Shown here: piece by piece, positions 22,710 to 33,290 of the stretch
Layout of the letters: the number at the start of each line of letters is the position of its first letter
Numbering within the stretch: the stretch's first letter is position 1
From: Bathymodiolus brooksi
Taxonomy: Eukaryota; Mollusca; Bivalvia; Mytilida; Modiolidae
Direction: 5' to 3'
Assembly (NCBI GenBank): GCA_963680875.1
Contig: OY804583.1
Span: forward strand, 34,151,331 to 34,215,330
DNA: 64,000 nt
The notes under the pieces: model-generated
Databases searched by the model: none
What the model was told of the DNA's origin: nothing
The model's input: only the letters and a program-made list of their open reading frames with translations
Translations under genes and position numbers: made by a program

Positions 22710-22790
22710 GCCTTTGGCTTGACCCGATCAGGGCTCGAACCTACGATCTACCCCATGCAAAGCGAGCTATCTAACCATTACACCACCGAC
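22710..22790 (-). mobile_element. SINE-B tRNA-like head, inverted partner of 22132-22215
   Basis: Its reverse complement reads TCGGTGGTGTAATGGTTAG, ATAGCTCGCTTTGC and TAGATCGTAGGTTCGAGCCC, nearly identical to the plus-strand head ~500 bp upstream. It is fused directly to the first unit of the 468-bp array. Confidence 0.8.
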
Positions 22791-23121
22791 ACTGTTTGGT
22801 TTAATTTTCAGACGTCTATAATATTTAGTATTAACCTAGTATCCTATAAAGTAACTTTGAGATCCAGTGGGACAGATAAATTGTATGGTTGTCACTTGCT
22901 TCTAGACGTTTGTATAATATACTTTATTTCCTGTGACTGTATAATGAATTCTTCATAATCCTATCCAATATATTAAAAATTGCTGAGTTAGATTGTTGTC
23001 AAATTATAATATTAAGTATATATGTACCATCTACACACGCTAAAACACATGTCTTCCGTCTATCCCTAGATTTGCCTTACGAGACAAGGTAACACTACGA
23101 CTATTGAAGCTCCTTTTTTTA

Positions 23122-23220
23122 GGGAGTAGATGTAGTCGAGTGGTCTAGGGCGCTGGACGTAAGGCTAAGCGAATGGTGCTGCAGTGTAACAATGGTGTGG
23201 GTTCAAATCCCGTCGAGGGA
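23122..23220 (+). ncRNA. tRNA-like (Leu/Ser type) Pol III module, array unit 1
   Basis: The A-box-like GTAGTCGAGTGGTCTAGGGC resembles type II tRNAs, where GGCCGAGTGGT is usual. The B box GGGTTCAAATCCC is intact. The 5' and 3' ends do not pair into a 7-bp acceptor stem and no clean anticodon arm forms. It is therefore a tRNA-derived promoter or pseudogene, not a working tRNA. Confidence 0.65.
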
Positions 23221-23589
23221 AGAACAAAAATTTGACAGCTATAAAATCTAATTCTAACACTGTTTGGTTTAATTTTCAGACGTATATAATATTTAGTATT
23301 AACCTAGTATCCTTTAAAGTAACTTTGAGATCCAGTGGGACAGATATATTGTATGGTTGTCACTTGCTTCTAGACGTTTGTATATTATACTTTATTTCCT
23401 GTGACTGTATAATGAATTCTTCATTATCCTATCCAATATATTAAAAATTGCTGAGTTAGATTGCTGTCAAATTATAATATTAAGTATATATGTACCATCT
23501 ACACACACTAAAACACATGTCTTACGTCTATCCCTAGATTTGCCTTACGAGACAAGGTAACACTACGACTATTGAAGCTCCTTTTTTTA

Positions 23590-23688
23590 GGGAGTGGATG
23601 TAGTCGAGTGGTCTAGGGCGCTGGACGTAAGGCTAAGCGAATGGTGCTGCAGTGTAACAATGGTGTGGGTTCAAATCCCGTCGAGGGA
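23590..23688 (+). ncRNA. tRNA-like module, array unit 2
   Basis: It is the same as unit 1 with one A-to-G change in the lead-in (GGGAGTGGATG). The B box is intact. Confidence 0.65.
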
Positions 23689-24057
23689 AGAACAAAAATT
23701 TGACAGCTATAAAATCTAATTCTAACACTGTTTGGTTTAATTTTCAGACGTATATAATATTTAGTATTAACCTAGTATCCTTTAAAGTAACTTTGAGATC
23801 CAGTGGGACAGATATATTGTATGGTTGTCACTTGCTTCTAGACGTTTGTATAATATACTTTATTTCCTGTGACTGTATAATGAATTCTTCATTATCCTAT
23901 CCAATATATTAAGAATTGGTGAGTTAGATTGCTGTCAAATTATAATATTAAGTATATATGTACCATCTACACACGCTAAAACACATGTATTACGTCTATC
24001 CCTAGATTTGCCTTACGAGACAAGGTAACACTACGACTATTGAAGCTCCTTTTTTTA

Positions 24058-24155
24058 GGGAGTAGATGTAGTCGAGTGGTCTAGGGCGCTGGACGTAAGG
24101 CTAAGCGAATGGTGCTGCAGTGTAACAATGGAGTGGGTCAAATCCCGTCGAGGGA
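24058..24155 (+). ncRNA. tRNA-like module, array unit 3, damaged B box
   Basis: One base is lost in the B box (GGGTCAAATCCC) and GGTGTGG is changed to GGAGTGG, so it is one base shorter. Confidence 0.6.
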
Positions 24156-24524
24156 AGAACAAAAATTTGACAGCTATAAAATCTAATTCTAACACTGTTT
24201 GGTTTAATTTTCAGACGTATATAATATTTAGTATTAACCTAGTATCCTTTAAAGTAACTTTGAGATCCAGTGGGACAGATATATTGTATGGTTGTCACTT
24301 GCTTCTAGACGTTTGTATAATATACTTTATTTCCTGTGACTGTATAATGAATTCTTCATTATCCTATCCAATATATTAAAAATTGCTGAGTTAGATTGCT
24401 GTCAAATTATAATATTAAGTATATATGTACCATCTACACACACTAAAACACATGTATTACGTCTATCCCTAGATTCGCTTTACGAGACAAGGTAACACTA
24501 CGACTATTGAAGCTCCTTTTTTTA

Positions 24525-24623
24525 GGGAGTAGATGTAGTCGAGTGGTCTAGGGCGCTGGACGTAAGGCTAAGCGAATGGTGCTGCAGTGTAACAATGGTG
24601 TGGGTTCAAATCCCGTCGAGGGA
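24525..24623 (+). ncRNA. tRNA-like module, array unit 4
   Basis: A and B boxes match unit 1. Confidence 0.65.
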
Positions 24624-24991
24624 AGAACAAAAATTTGACAGCTATAAAATCTAATTCTAACACTGTTTGGTTTAATTTTCAGACGTATATAATATTTAGT
24701 ATTAACCTAGTATCCTTTAAAGTAACTTTGAGATCCAGTGGGACAGATATATTGTATGGTTGTCACTTGCTTCTAGACGTTTGTATATTATACTTTATTT
24801 CCTGTGACTGTATAATGAATTCTTCATTATCCTATCCAATATATTAAAAATTGCTGAGTTAGATTGCTGTCAAATTATAATATTAAGTATATATGTACCA
24901 TCTACACACGCTAAAACACATGTCTTACGTCTATCCCTAGATTTGCCTTACGAGACAAGGTAACACTACGATTATTGAAGCTCCTTTTTTA

Positions 24992-25090
24992 GGGAGTGGA
25001 TGTAGTCGAGTGGTCTAGGGCGGTGGACATAAGGCTAAGCGAATGGTGCTGCAGTGTAACAATGGTGTGGGTTAAAATCCCGTCGAGGGA
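24992..25090 (+). ncRNA. tRNA-like module, array unit 5, altered B box
   Basis: GGGTTAAAATCCC replaces GGGTTCAAATCCC. GGCGGTGGACATAAGG replaces GGCGCTGGACGTAAGG. The upstream T run is six. Confidence 0.6.
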
Positions 25091-25459
25091 AGAACAAATA
25101 TTTGACAGCTATAAAATCTAATTCTAACACTGTTTGGTTTAATTTTCAGACGTATATAATATTTAGTATTAACCTAGTATCCTTTAAAGTAACTTTGAGA
25201 TCCAGTGGGACAGATATATTGTATGGTTGTCACTTGCTTCTAGACGTTTGTATAATATACTTTATTTCCTGTGACTGTATAATGAATTCTTCATTATCCT
25301 ATCCAATATATTAAAAATTGCTGAGTTAGATTGCTGTCAAATTATAATATTAAGTATATATGTACCATCTACACACGCTAAAACACATGTCTTACGTCTA
25401 TCCCTAGATTTGCCATTACGAGACAAGGCAGCACTACGACTAATGAAGCTCCTTTTTTA

Positions 25460-25558
25460 TGGAGTGGATGTAGTCGAGTGGTCTAGGGCGCTGGACGTAA
25501 GGCTAAGCGAATGGTGCTGCAGTGTAACAATGGTGTGGGATCAAATCCCGTCGAGGGA
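25460..25558 (+). ncRNA. tRNA-like module, array unit 6, altered B box
   Basis: GGGATCAAATCCC replaces the consensus B box, and the lead-in AGGGAG has become ATGGAG. Confidence 0.6.
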
Positions 25559-25926
25559 AGAACAAAAATTTGACAGCTATAAAATCTAATTCTAACACTG
25601 TTTGGTTTAATTTTCAAACGTATATAATATTTAGTATTAACCTAGTATCCTTTAAAGTAACTTTGAGATCCAGTGGGACAGATAAATTGTATGGTTGTCA
25701 CTTGCTTTTAGCCGTTTGTATAATATACTTTATTTCCTGTGACTGTATAATGAATTCTTCATTATCCTATCCAATATATTAAAAATTGCTGAGTTAGATT
25801 GCTGTCAAATTATAATATTAAGTATATATGTACCATCTACACACGCTAAAACACATGTCTTACGTCTATCCCTAGATTTGCCTTACGAGACAAGGTAACA
25901 CTACGATTATTGAAGCTCCTTTTTTA

Positions 25927-26025
25927 GGGAGTGGATGTAGTCGAGTTGTCTAGGGCGGTGGACATAAGGCTAAGCGAATGGTGCTGCAGTGTAACAATGG
26001 TGTGGGTTCAAATCCCATCGAGGGA
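25927..26025 (+). ncRNA. tRNA-like module, array unit 7 (last)
   Basis: It shares GGCGGTGGACATAAGG with unit 5, with A-box change GAGTTGTC and an intact B box followed by CCCATCG. The array ends within a dozen bases after this module, so unit 7 has no body. Confidence 0.6.
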
Positions 26026-26037
26026 AGAACAAATATT

Positions 26038-26590
26038 TGATATACTGAACATCAACTTAAAACCTGTGTATAAACAAAAATCCTGTGTATACTGAACATC
26101 AACATAAAACAATACAATACAATAAGCTTTATTTAAAGTCGGAAAACATCAAACATTACAACACAAGCTCTAATGAGCTTTTAAATCCAACATAAAACCT
26201 GTGTATGAACACAAATCCTGTGTATTCTGAACATCAACTTAAAACTTGTGTATACTGAACATCCCTTAAAACCTGTGTATACTGAACATCAACTTAAAAC
26301 CTGTGTATAAACAAAAATCCTGTGTATACTGAACATAAGCTTAAAACCTGTGAATAAACAAAAATCCTGTGTATACTGAACATCCCTTAAAACCTCTGTA
26401 AAGCAAAATTTCTGTGTATTCTGAACATCAACTTAAAACTTGTGTATACTGAACATCAACTTAAAACCTGTGTATAGTGAACATTAACTTAATACCTCTG
26501 TATAAAGAAAAAACCTGTGTAAACTGAACATCAACTTAAAACCTGTGCATAAACAAACATCTTGTGTATACTGAACATCAACTTTAATGT
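26038..26590. repeat. Minisatellite built on TGTGTATACTGAACATCAAC-type units
   Basis: The words CTTAAAACCTGTGTATA, AACAAAAATCCTG and ACTGAACATCAA recur irregularly with a basic unit of ~24-28 bp and paired units of ~50 bp. It abuts the end of the tRNA-like array and is interrupted by an insertion at 26111-26188. Confidence 0.85.
26111..26188 (-). mobile_element. Short 3' end of a non-LTR retroelement inserted in the minisatellite, 10-bp TSD
   Basis: It is flanked by AACATAAAAC at 26101-26110 and 26189-26198. Read on the minus strand it ends CGACTTTAAATAAAGCTT then (ATTGT)n, with the hairpin AAGCTC-ATTA-GAGCTT. A sister copy lies at 37786-37870. (ATTGT)-type ends are common to CR1/L2-like LINEs. 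Confidence 0.7.
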
Positions 26591-26891
26591 TATTTTTCGT
26601 TGTTAGGTGGCTGGGAGCTGGTTCTAACTCCTGCAACCCTGGTCATGAACCAACATTGTACATGTATTACTTGGTATCAATGACACTGTAATCATTCCAG
26701 TCTTAGTTCTGTACATGATCTATTGTGAGAACATTCAAGATTGTTTATAGTTTGTTAATAATATAACTTCCATGTGTATTAAATCAAATGTTGGTAAGTG
26801 AAGGACAAAGGGTCATGCAAGCTTTGGCATGCAAGTTTTTGTCTTGTGCTAGAAAGTTTTATTGCTGTTAGTGAGATTATGATTTATGACC
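26591..26891. other. Unique spacer between minisatellites
   Basis: No gene, repeat or RNA feature is visible. Confidence 0.5.
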
Positions 26892-27188
26892 ATTAGTGAG
26901 GTTAGGTTTTATGAATGTTAGGGAGGTTAGGTTTTATGAATGTTAGGGAGGTTAGGTTTTATGAATGTTAGGGAGGTTAGGTTTTATAAATGTTAGGGAT
27001 GTTAGGTTTTATGAATGTTAGGGAGGTTAGGTTTTATGAATGTTAGGGAGGTTAGGTTTTATAAATGTTAGGGAGGTTAGGTTTTATTAATGTTAGGGCT
27101 GTTAGATTTTATGAATATTTCTGAGATTAATTTTAATGAATGTGAGGGAAGTTAAGTTTTATGAATATTTCTGAGATTAATTTTAATG
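26892..27188. repeat. Minisatellite, 25-bp unit GTTAGGGAGGTTAGG + TTTTATGAAT
   Basis: About eleven units. The first eight or so are nearly perfect; later ones are diverged (ATTTCTGAGATTAATTTTAA). Each good unit carries one TTAGGG, the animal telomere word, but separated by other sequence. Confidence 0.9.
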
Positions 27189-27191
27189 AAT

Positions 27192-29545
27192 AGTTTCTTA
27201 TTCAAGTGGTCTTTTAAATGGTCTCTCATTACATGTGGTCTTTTAAATGATCTCTTATTCAAGTGGTCTTTTAAATGGTCTCTCATTACATGTGCTCTTT
27301 TAAATGGTCTCTCAGTACATGTGGTCTTTTAAATGGTCTCTTATTCAAGTGATCTTTTAAATGGTCTCTCATTGCAAGTGGTCTTTTAAATGGTCTCTTA
27401 TTACATGTGGTCATTTAAATGGTCTCTCATTACATGTGGTCTTTTAAATGGTCTCTTATTCAAGTGGTTTTTTAAATGGTCTCTCATTACATGTGGTCTT
27501 TTAAATGGTCTCTTATTACATGTGGTCTTTTAAATGGTCTCTTATTACAAGTGGTCTTTTACGTGGTCTCTTATTACAGGTGATCTTTTAAATGGCCTCT
27601 TAATACAAGTGGTCTTTTAAATGGTCTCTTATTACAAGTGGTCTTTTACGTGGTCTCTTATTACAGGTGATCTTTTAAATGGCCTCTTAATACAAGTGGT
27701 CTTTTAAATGGTCTCTTATTACAGGTGGTCTTTTAAATGGTCTCTTATTACAGGTGATCTTTTAAATGGTCTCTTATTACAAGTGGTCTTTTATAAGTGG
27801 TCTTTTGAATGGTCTCTTATTACAAGTGGTATTTTTTTACAAGTGGTTCTTTATAAGTGGTCACTTAGTACAATTGGTCTTTTATAGGTGGTCTCTTATT
27901 ACAAGTGTCTTTTAAATGGTCTATTATTACAAGTGGTCTTTTATAAATGGTCTCTTATTACAAGTGGTCCTTTATAAGTGGTCTTTTAGTACATCTGGTC
28001 TTTGTAAGTGGTCTCTTATTACAAGTGGTCCTTTATAAGTGGTCTCTTAGTACATGTGATCTTTTATAAGTGATCTCATATTAAAAGTGATCTCTTATTA
28101 CAGGTGGTCTTTTAAATGGTCTCTTATTACATGTGGTCTTTTAAATGGTCTCTTATTACAAGTTGTCCTTTATATGTGGTCTCTTAGTGCAAGTGGTCGT
28201 TTATAGGTGGTCTTTTATAAATGGTATCATATTACAAGTGGTCTTTGTAAGTGGTCTCTTATTACAAGTGGTCTTTTATAAGTGGTCTCTTATTACATGT
28301 GATCTTTTAAATTGTCTCTTATTATAATTGTCTTAAATGTTCTCTTATTACAGGTGATCTTTTAAATGGTCTCTCGTTACATCTGATCTTTTAAATGATC
28401 TCTTAATACAGGTGATCTTTTAAATGGTCTCTTTTTACAGGTGATCTTTTAAATGGTCTCTCATTACAAGTGGTCTTTTAAATGGTCTCTTATTACATGT
28501 GGTCTTTTAAATGGTCTCTTATTACATGTGGTCTTTTAAATGGTCTCTTATTACAGGTGATCCTTTAAATGGTCTCTCATTATATCTGATCTTTTAAATG
28601 GTCTCTTATTACAGGTGATACTTTAAATGGTCTCTCATTACATCTGATCTTTTAAATGGTCTCTTATTACTGGTGATCCTTTAAATGGTCTCTCATTACA
28701 TCTGATCTTTTAAATGGTCTCTTATTACAGGTGATCTTTTAAATGGTCTCTTATTACAGGTGATCTTTTAAATGGTCTCTTATTACAGGTGATCTTTTAA
28801 GTGGTCTCTTATTACAGGTGATCTTTTATATGGTCTCTTATTACATGTGATCTTTTAAATGGCCTCTTAATACAAGTGGTCTTTTAAATGGTCTCTTATT
28901 ACAGGTGATCTTTTAAATGGCCTCTTAATACAAGTGGTCTCTTATTACAGGTGATCTTTTAAATGGTCTCTTATTACAGGTGATCTTTTAAATGGTCTCT
29001 TATTACAGGTGATCTTTTAAATGGTCTCTTATTACAGGTGATCTTTTAAATGGCCTCTTATTACAGGTAATCTTTTAAATGGTCTCTTATTACAGGTGAT
29101 CTTTTAAATGGTCTCTTATTACAAGTGATCTTTTAAATGGTCTCTTATTACAAGTGGTCTTTTAAATGGTCTATTATTACAGGTGATCTTTTAAATGGTC
29201 TCTTATTACAGGTGATCTTTTAAATGGTCTCTTATCACAGGTGATCTTTTAAATGGTCTCTTATTACAAGTGGTCTTTTAAATGGTCTCTTATTACAAGT
29301 GGTCTGTTCAATGGTCTCTTATTACAGGTGATCTTTTAAATGGGCTCTTATTACAAGTGGTCTTTTAAATGGTGTCTTATTACAAGTGGTTTTTTAAATG
29401 GTCTCTTATTACAGGTGATCTTTTAAATGGTCTCTTATTACAAGTGGTCTTTTAAATGGCCTCCAATTACAGGTGGTCTTTTAAATGGTCTCTTATTACA
29501 TGTGATCTTTTAAATGGTCTCTTATTACAGGTGATCTTTTAAATG
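27192..29545. repeat. Minisatellite, 29-bp unit, about 80 copies
   Basis: The unit is ATGGTCTCTTATTACAGGTG followed by ATCTTTTAA, with variants ACAAGTGGTC and ACATGTGGTC, and TATAAGTGG in the middle third. Copies after about 28.3 kb are more uniform than earlier ones, which indicates recent local homogenisation. Confidence 0.95.
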
Positions 29546-31336
29546 GGGTTTAATTGATAGCTTACATTACAATTGGATTTGAAAAAAAATGTTGTTTTAT
29601 AAAAGTCATTTTTTTTATACATGTGGTCTTTAACAGAAGTTTAATCTCCTGTGTTCCTACTCAACTCAACAGTAGTTAATAGAATATTATGATTAATACT
29701 TTCATTTGGAAGAAATATATAATTCTTCACATCTTACATTAAAACAAGATGGCCATTAAATGGAGACAACTCAACAAATCACATCTTACAGTAAAGCCTA
29801 ATGCACATTCAAGGGAAACAACTCCACTAATTGTACTTTTGTAGTGAATGAATAATCTATTTATAAATTAAGCACACGGCAAATTGACAAGCATTTATGA
29901 AAAAAATAATAATAATTTGTCAGCCTTTTGTTATATTATATTTATTAAACAACCTTATTCAGAAAAAAACTGCTGAGATCTGCTAATCTGGGTCACGGGT
30001 CACTGTAATCGGGCGGCTGTATCGAGAAACAGATACGGTGTTGAACAAACTGTTGATACTCATAAAATATTGATAAATGCTATAAAATTTTATGTTTGTC
30101 TTCAAGAAATATGATAGACAAAACCATGTGTGAAGTTTTATGACGAAATATCTCCGATTTCCATGTAAATTTACGAGTTGAAGTTGCGGCTGTATCGAGA
30201 AACAGATACGGTGTTGAAAAAACTGTTGATACTCATACAATATTAATAAATGCAATAACATTTTATGTTTGTCTTCAAGAAATATGATAGACAAAACCAT
30301 GTGTGAAGTTTTATGACGAAATATCTCCGATTTCTATGTAAATTTACGAGTTGAAGTGGGGAAATTTTAGATTTCTAAAAATCTTCTACTCAGAAACCAC
30401 ATGGAAATTTACTTTAGCGATGTATTTTTATCTTGGACAAGAATAATGAACGTCCTGATTGGATGACCGATTTAAAACACACTGACTCTGCATGGTAATT
30501 CTAATAGAAAACAATATTACTTTTTAATTGGTCAATCAATACAATTAGCTTCTTGGTAAACACATGTGCGTACTTGACAAATTAACATAACAAATACTAA
30601 GACAAGCTTAAAATAGAGCCAAGTAATATATTCCTTTTAAACCATATAGTCGTGTATATAAATAATTGTTCATACAAAAGACAAGGTATTTTATTTAAAC
30701 CTAATAAAGTAGACCGAGATCAAATACAAAGAACACGATGTCTGTGTAAATCCTGTGTTCATCTTTCATTGTACATATCCTGGATGCATGCCAGATATGC
30801 TGATGTCTTAGATAAAAAGGTCAAAACTTTGCAAAGCACATCCTTGTACCATAAATTAAGACCAAATTATGACAATGCCGTTTTTTGAGGTATAATTCGT
30901 AATTGGAGAAATATTTCACCGCATGCCAACTTTTTAATTATCTTTCTTTATAATGGTTTCTTTTTAATATTTAAGGTAGAAGAAATAGTTTTTTATATTC
31001 TTGATTGATAGTTAAGTTTTTACAGAACTGAAATGTTTTATAGACATGTTTTAAAGTTTTAATTTATTGAAATTTATATAGTCTCTCATAATTCTTTATA
31101 GAATGGCACTTGTTATATAAGTATAAATTTTGTGTAGAAGTATGATATTTATAGTTTTTAGTGAGTGCCTTTAACTGCCATATCACAGGCATCATTGTTT
31201 TTATTGTAAATTTGAAGAAGAAAAAAACCCACTTACATCGTCTATTGCCATAATTGATGCTGCTGTAATTGTTGTAAAGGGTTGCCTTTTACAACTGATA
31301 GTTTGTAGAGGTTTTTATTTTGTGGGGGGAGTAGTT
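29546..31336. other. AT-rich stretch with a 173-bp duplication and no supportable gene
   Basis: Apart from the duplication at 30013-30357, I see only short frames. The 78-codon plus frame at 30652-30888 includes a Cys cluster (RCLCKSC) but no recognised domain or splice context. Confidence 0.5.
30013..30357. repeat. Tandem duplication, 173-bp unit, two copies
   Basis: Both copies start GCGGCTGTATCGAGAAACAG (30013 and 30186). They contain TATGTTTGTCTTCAAGAAAT, CCATGTGTGAAGTTTTATGA and end at TTTACGAGTTGAAGT. Confidence 0.9.
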
Positions 31337-31588
31337 TTTATCCCATCGCCAACGAAGTTGCGAAGGGATATACATGTAGTAACGCTACCTTCCGTTCGTC
31401 CGTCTGTCCTTCCGTAACATCCTTGTGCACACCGTAGAATCTACATCCTTCAATGGATTTTGACCAAACTTAGTACATACTTAGTCCTTAAGAGAATCTG
31501 GAACCCTATTGATTTTCAAGGTCATAGGTCAAGGTCACCGGGTCAAATTTTTAGGCGAGGGGATATGCCACACTTTGCGTTGCCCCTG
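31337..31588 (+). mobile_element. Dispersed non-coding element (CCATCGCC...GTTGCCCC type)
   Basis: It starts CCCATCGCCAACGAAGTTGC with an internal hairpin-like AACGAAGTT, then CGTTCGTCCGTCTGTCC, TGGATTTTGACCAAACTTAG and AAGGTCATAGGTCAAGGTCA. It ends GGGATATGCCACACTTTGCG. This layout, including the 'ACCAAACTTAG' and 'AAGGTCA' words, is typical of abundant bivalve repeats. Confidence 0.6.
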
Positions 31589-33290
31589 TTAATTTATTAG
31601 TTTAATTCCTAATCTTTAAATTGTTGTGGGGGGAGAGGGAGCGAAGACATTTTTAATTTATTGGTTTAATTCCGAATCTTTAATTTTTTGTGGGAGGAGG
31701 GGGAGGGGAGAAATTTATAATTTATTGGTTTAATTCTGAATCTTTAAATTTTTGTGGGGGAAGGGGCAGGGGAGAACATTTTTATTTATTATTTTAATTC
31801 TGAATCTTTAAATTGTTGTGGGGGGAGGGGGAGGGGAGAAGTTTTTAATTTATTGGTTTAATTCCAAATCTTTAAATATTGTGGGGGGAGGGGAGAAGTT
31901 TTTAATTTATTAGCTGAATTCCTAATCTTTCAATTTTTGTGGGGGGAGGAGAGGGGAGAAATTTTTAATTTATTGATTTAATTCCAAATCTTTATATTTT
32001 TGTGGAGGGAAGGGGAGGGAAATTTTTTTAATTTATTAGTTTAATTCCTAATCTTTAAATTTTTGTGGGGGGAGGGGGAGGAGAGAAGTTTTTAATTTAT
32101 TGGCTTAATTCCGAAACTTTAATTTTTTGTGGGAGGAGGGGGAGGGAAGAAATTTATAATTTATTGGTTTAATTCCGAATCTTTAAATTTTTGTGGGGGA
32201 AGGGGCAGGGGAGAACATTTTTATTTATTAATTTAATTCTGAATCTTTAAATTGTTGTGGGGGGGGGGGGAGGGGAGAAGTTTTTATTTTATTGGTTTAA
32301 TTCCAAATCTTTAAATATTATGGGGGGAGGGGAGAAGTTTTTAATTTATTAGCTGAATTCCTAATCTTTCAATTTTTGTGGGGGGAGGAGAGGGGAGATT
32401 TGGAATTAAATCAATAAATTAAAAATTTCTCCCCTCTCCTCCCCCCACAAAAATTGAAAGATTAGGAATTCAGCTAATAAATTAAAAACTTCTCCCCCCC
32501 ACAATATTTAAAGATTTGGAATTAAACCAATAAATTAAAAACTTCTCCCCTCCCCCTCCCCCCACAACAATTTAAAGATTCAGAATTAAATTAATAAATA
32601 AAAATATTCTCCCCTGCCCCTTCCCCCACAAAAATTTAAAGATTCGGAATTAAACCAATAAATTATAAATTTCTTCTCCCCCCCCCCCCCCCCCCACCCC
32701 TCCTCCCACAAAAAATTAAAGATTCGGAATTAAACCAATAAATTAAAAACTTCTCTCCTCCCCCTCCCCCCACAAAAATTTAAAGATTAGGAATTATACT
32801 AATAAATTAAAAAAATTTCCCTCCCCTTCCCTCCACAAAAATTTAAAGATTTGGAATTAAATCAATAAATTAAAAATTTCTCCCCTCTCCTCCCCCCACA
32901 AAAATTGAAAGATTAGGAATTCAGCTAATAAATTAAAAACTTCTCCCCTCCCCCCATAATATTTAAAGATTTGGAATTAAACCAATAAAATAAAAACTTC
33001 TCCCCTCCCCCCCCCCCCCACAACAATTTAAAGATTCAGAATTAAATTAATAAATAAAAATGTTCTCCCCTGCCCCTTCCCCCACAAAAATTTAAAGATT
33101 CGGAATTAAACCAATAAATTATAAATTTCTTCCCTCCCCCTCCTCCCACAAAAAATTAAAGTTTCGGAATTAAGCCAATAAATTAAAAACTTCTCTCCTC
33201 CCCCTCCCCCCACAAAAATTTAAAGATTAGGAATTAAACTAATAAATTAAAAAAATTTCCCTCCCCTTCCCTCCACAAAAATATAAAGAT
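31589..33290. repeat. Large inverted repeat of a G-rich/C-rich ~60-75-bp tandem unit
   Basis: The left arm (31589-32398) repeats AATTTATTGGTTTAATTCCG, AATCTTTAAATTTTTGTGG and a G-rich block (GGGGGGAGGGGGAGGGGAGA). The right arm (32399-33290) is the same text inverted. Each arm has a higher-order period of ~450 bp. Variants match across arms: AAACTTTAATTTT at 32110 pairs with AAAATTAAAGTTTCGG near 33155, and CTTTATATTTTTGTGGAGG near 31990 pairs with ACAAAAATATAAAG near 33275. Confidence 0.9.
32674..32700. repeat. Poly-C tract in the right arm
   Basis: A run of about 20 C interrupts the unit pattern. The length is uncertain. Confidence 0.8.

Larger units (their letters stand above)
22791..26037 (+). 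repeat. Tandem array of 467/468-bp units with tRNA-like modules, seven copies
   Basis: Units repeat head to tail with T-run/tRNA-like starts at 23122, 23590, 24058, 24525, 24992, 25460 and 25927 (spacings 468, 468, 467, 467, 468, 467). Identity is very high; most differences are single bases. Each period contains a T6-T7 run in CTCC-T7-AGGGAG, an ~99-bp tRNA-like block, then an AT-rich ~365-bp body. The 70-codon frames that recur once per unit (MTAIKSNSNTVWFNFQT...) follow from the tandem copying. They lack any sign of being genes. Confidence 0.95.

Noticed and set aside
23232..25782. A family of near-identical ~70-codon frames (MTAIKSNSNTVWFNF...)
   Set aside because: They recur once per 468-bp unit because the DNA is tandemly copied. 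Codon pattern, lack of context and the tRNA-like module argue against a protein.
22791..26037. CRISPR-like or functional tRNA gene cluster
   Set aside because: The units are 467/468 bp without a short-repeat/spacer pattern. The tRNA-like blocks lack acceptor and anticodon arms.
26892..27188. Internal telomere block
   Set aside because: TTAGGG occurs only once per 25-bp unit and is not in consecutive copies.
32390..32400. Certain assembly artefact at the palindrome centre
   Set aside because: The arms differ by many small changes and the sub-block order is not a simple mirror, so a pure foldback read is not proven. Kept as a real feature with a caution.
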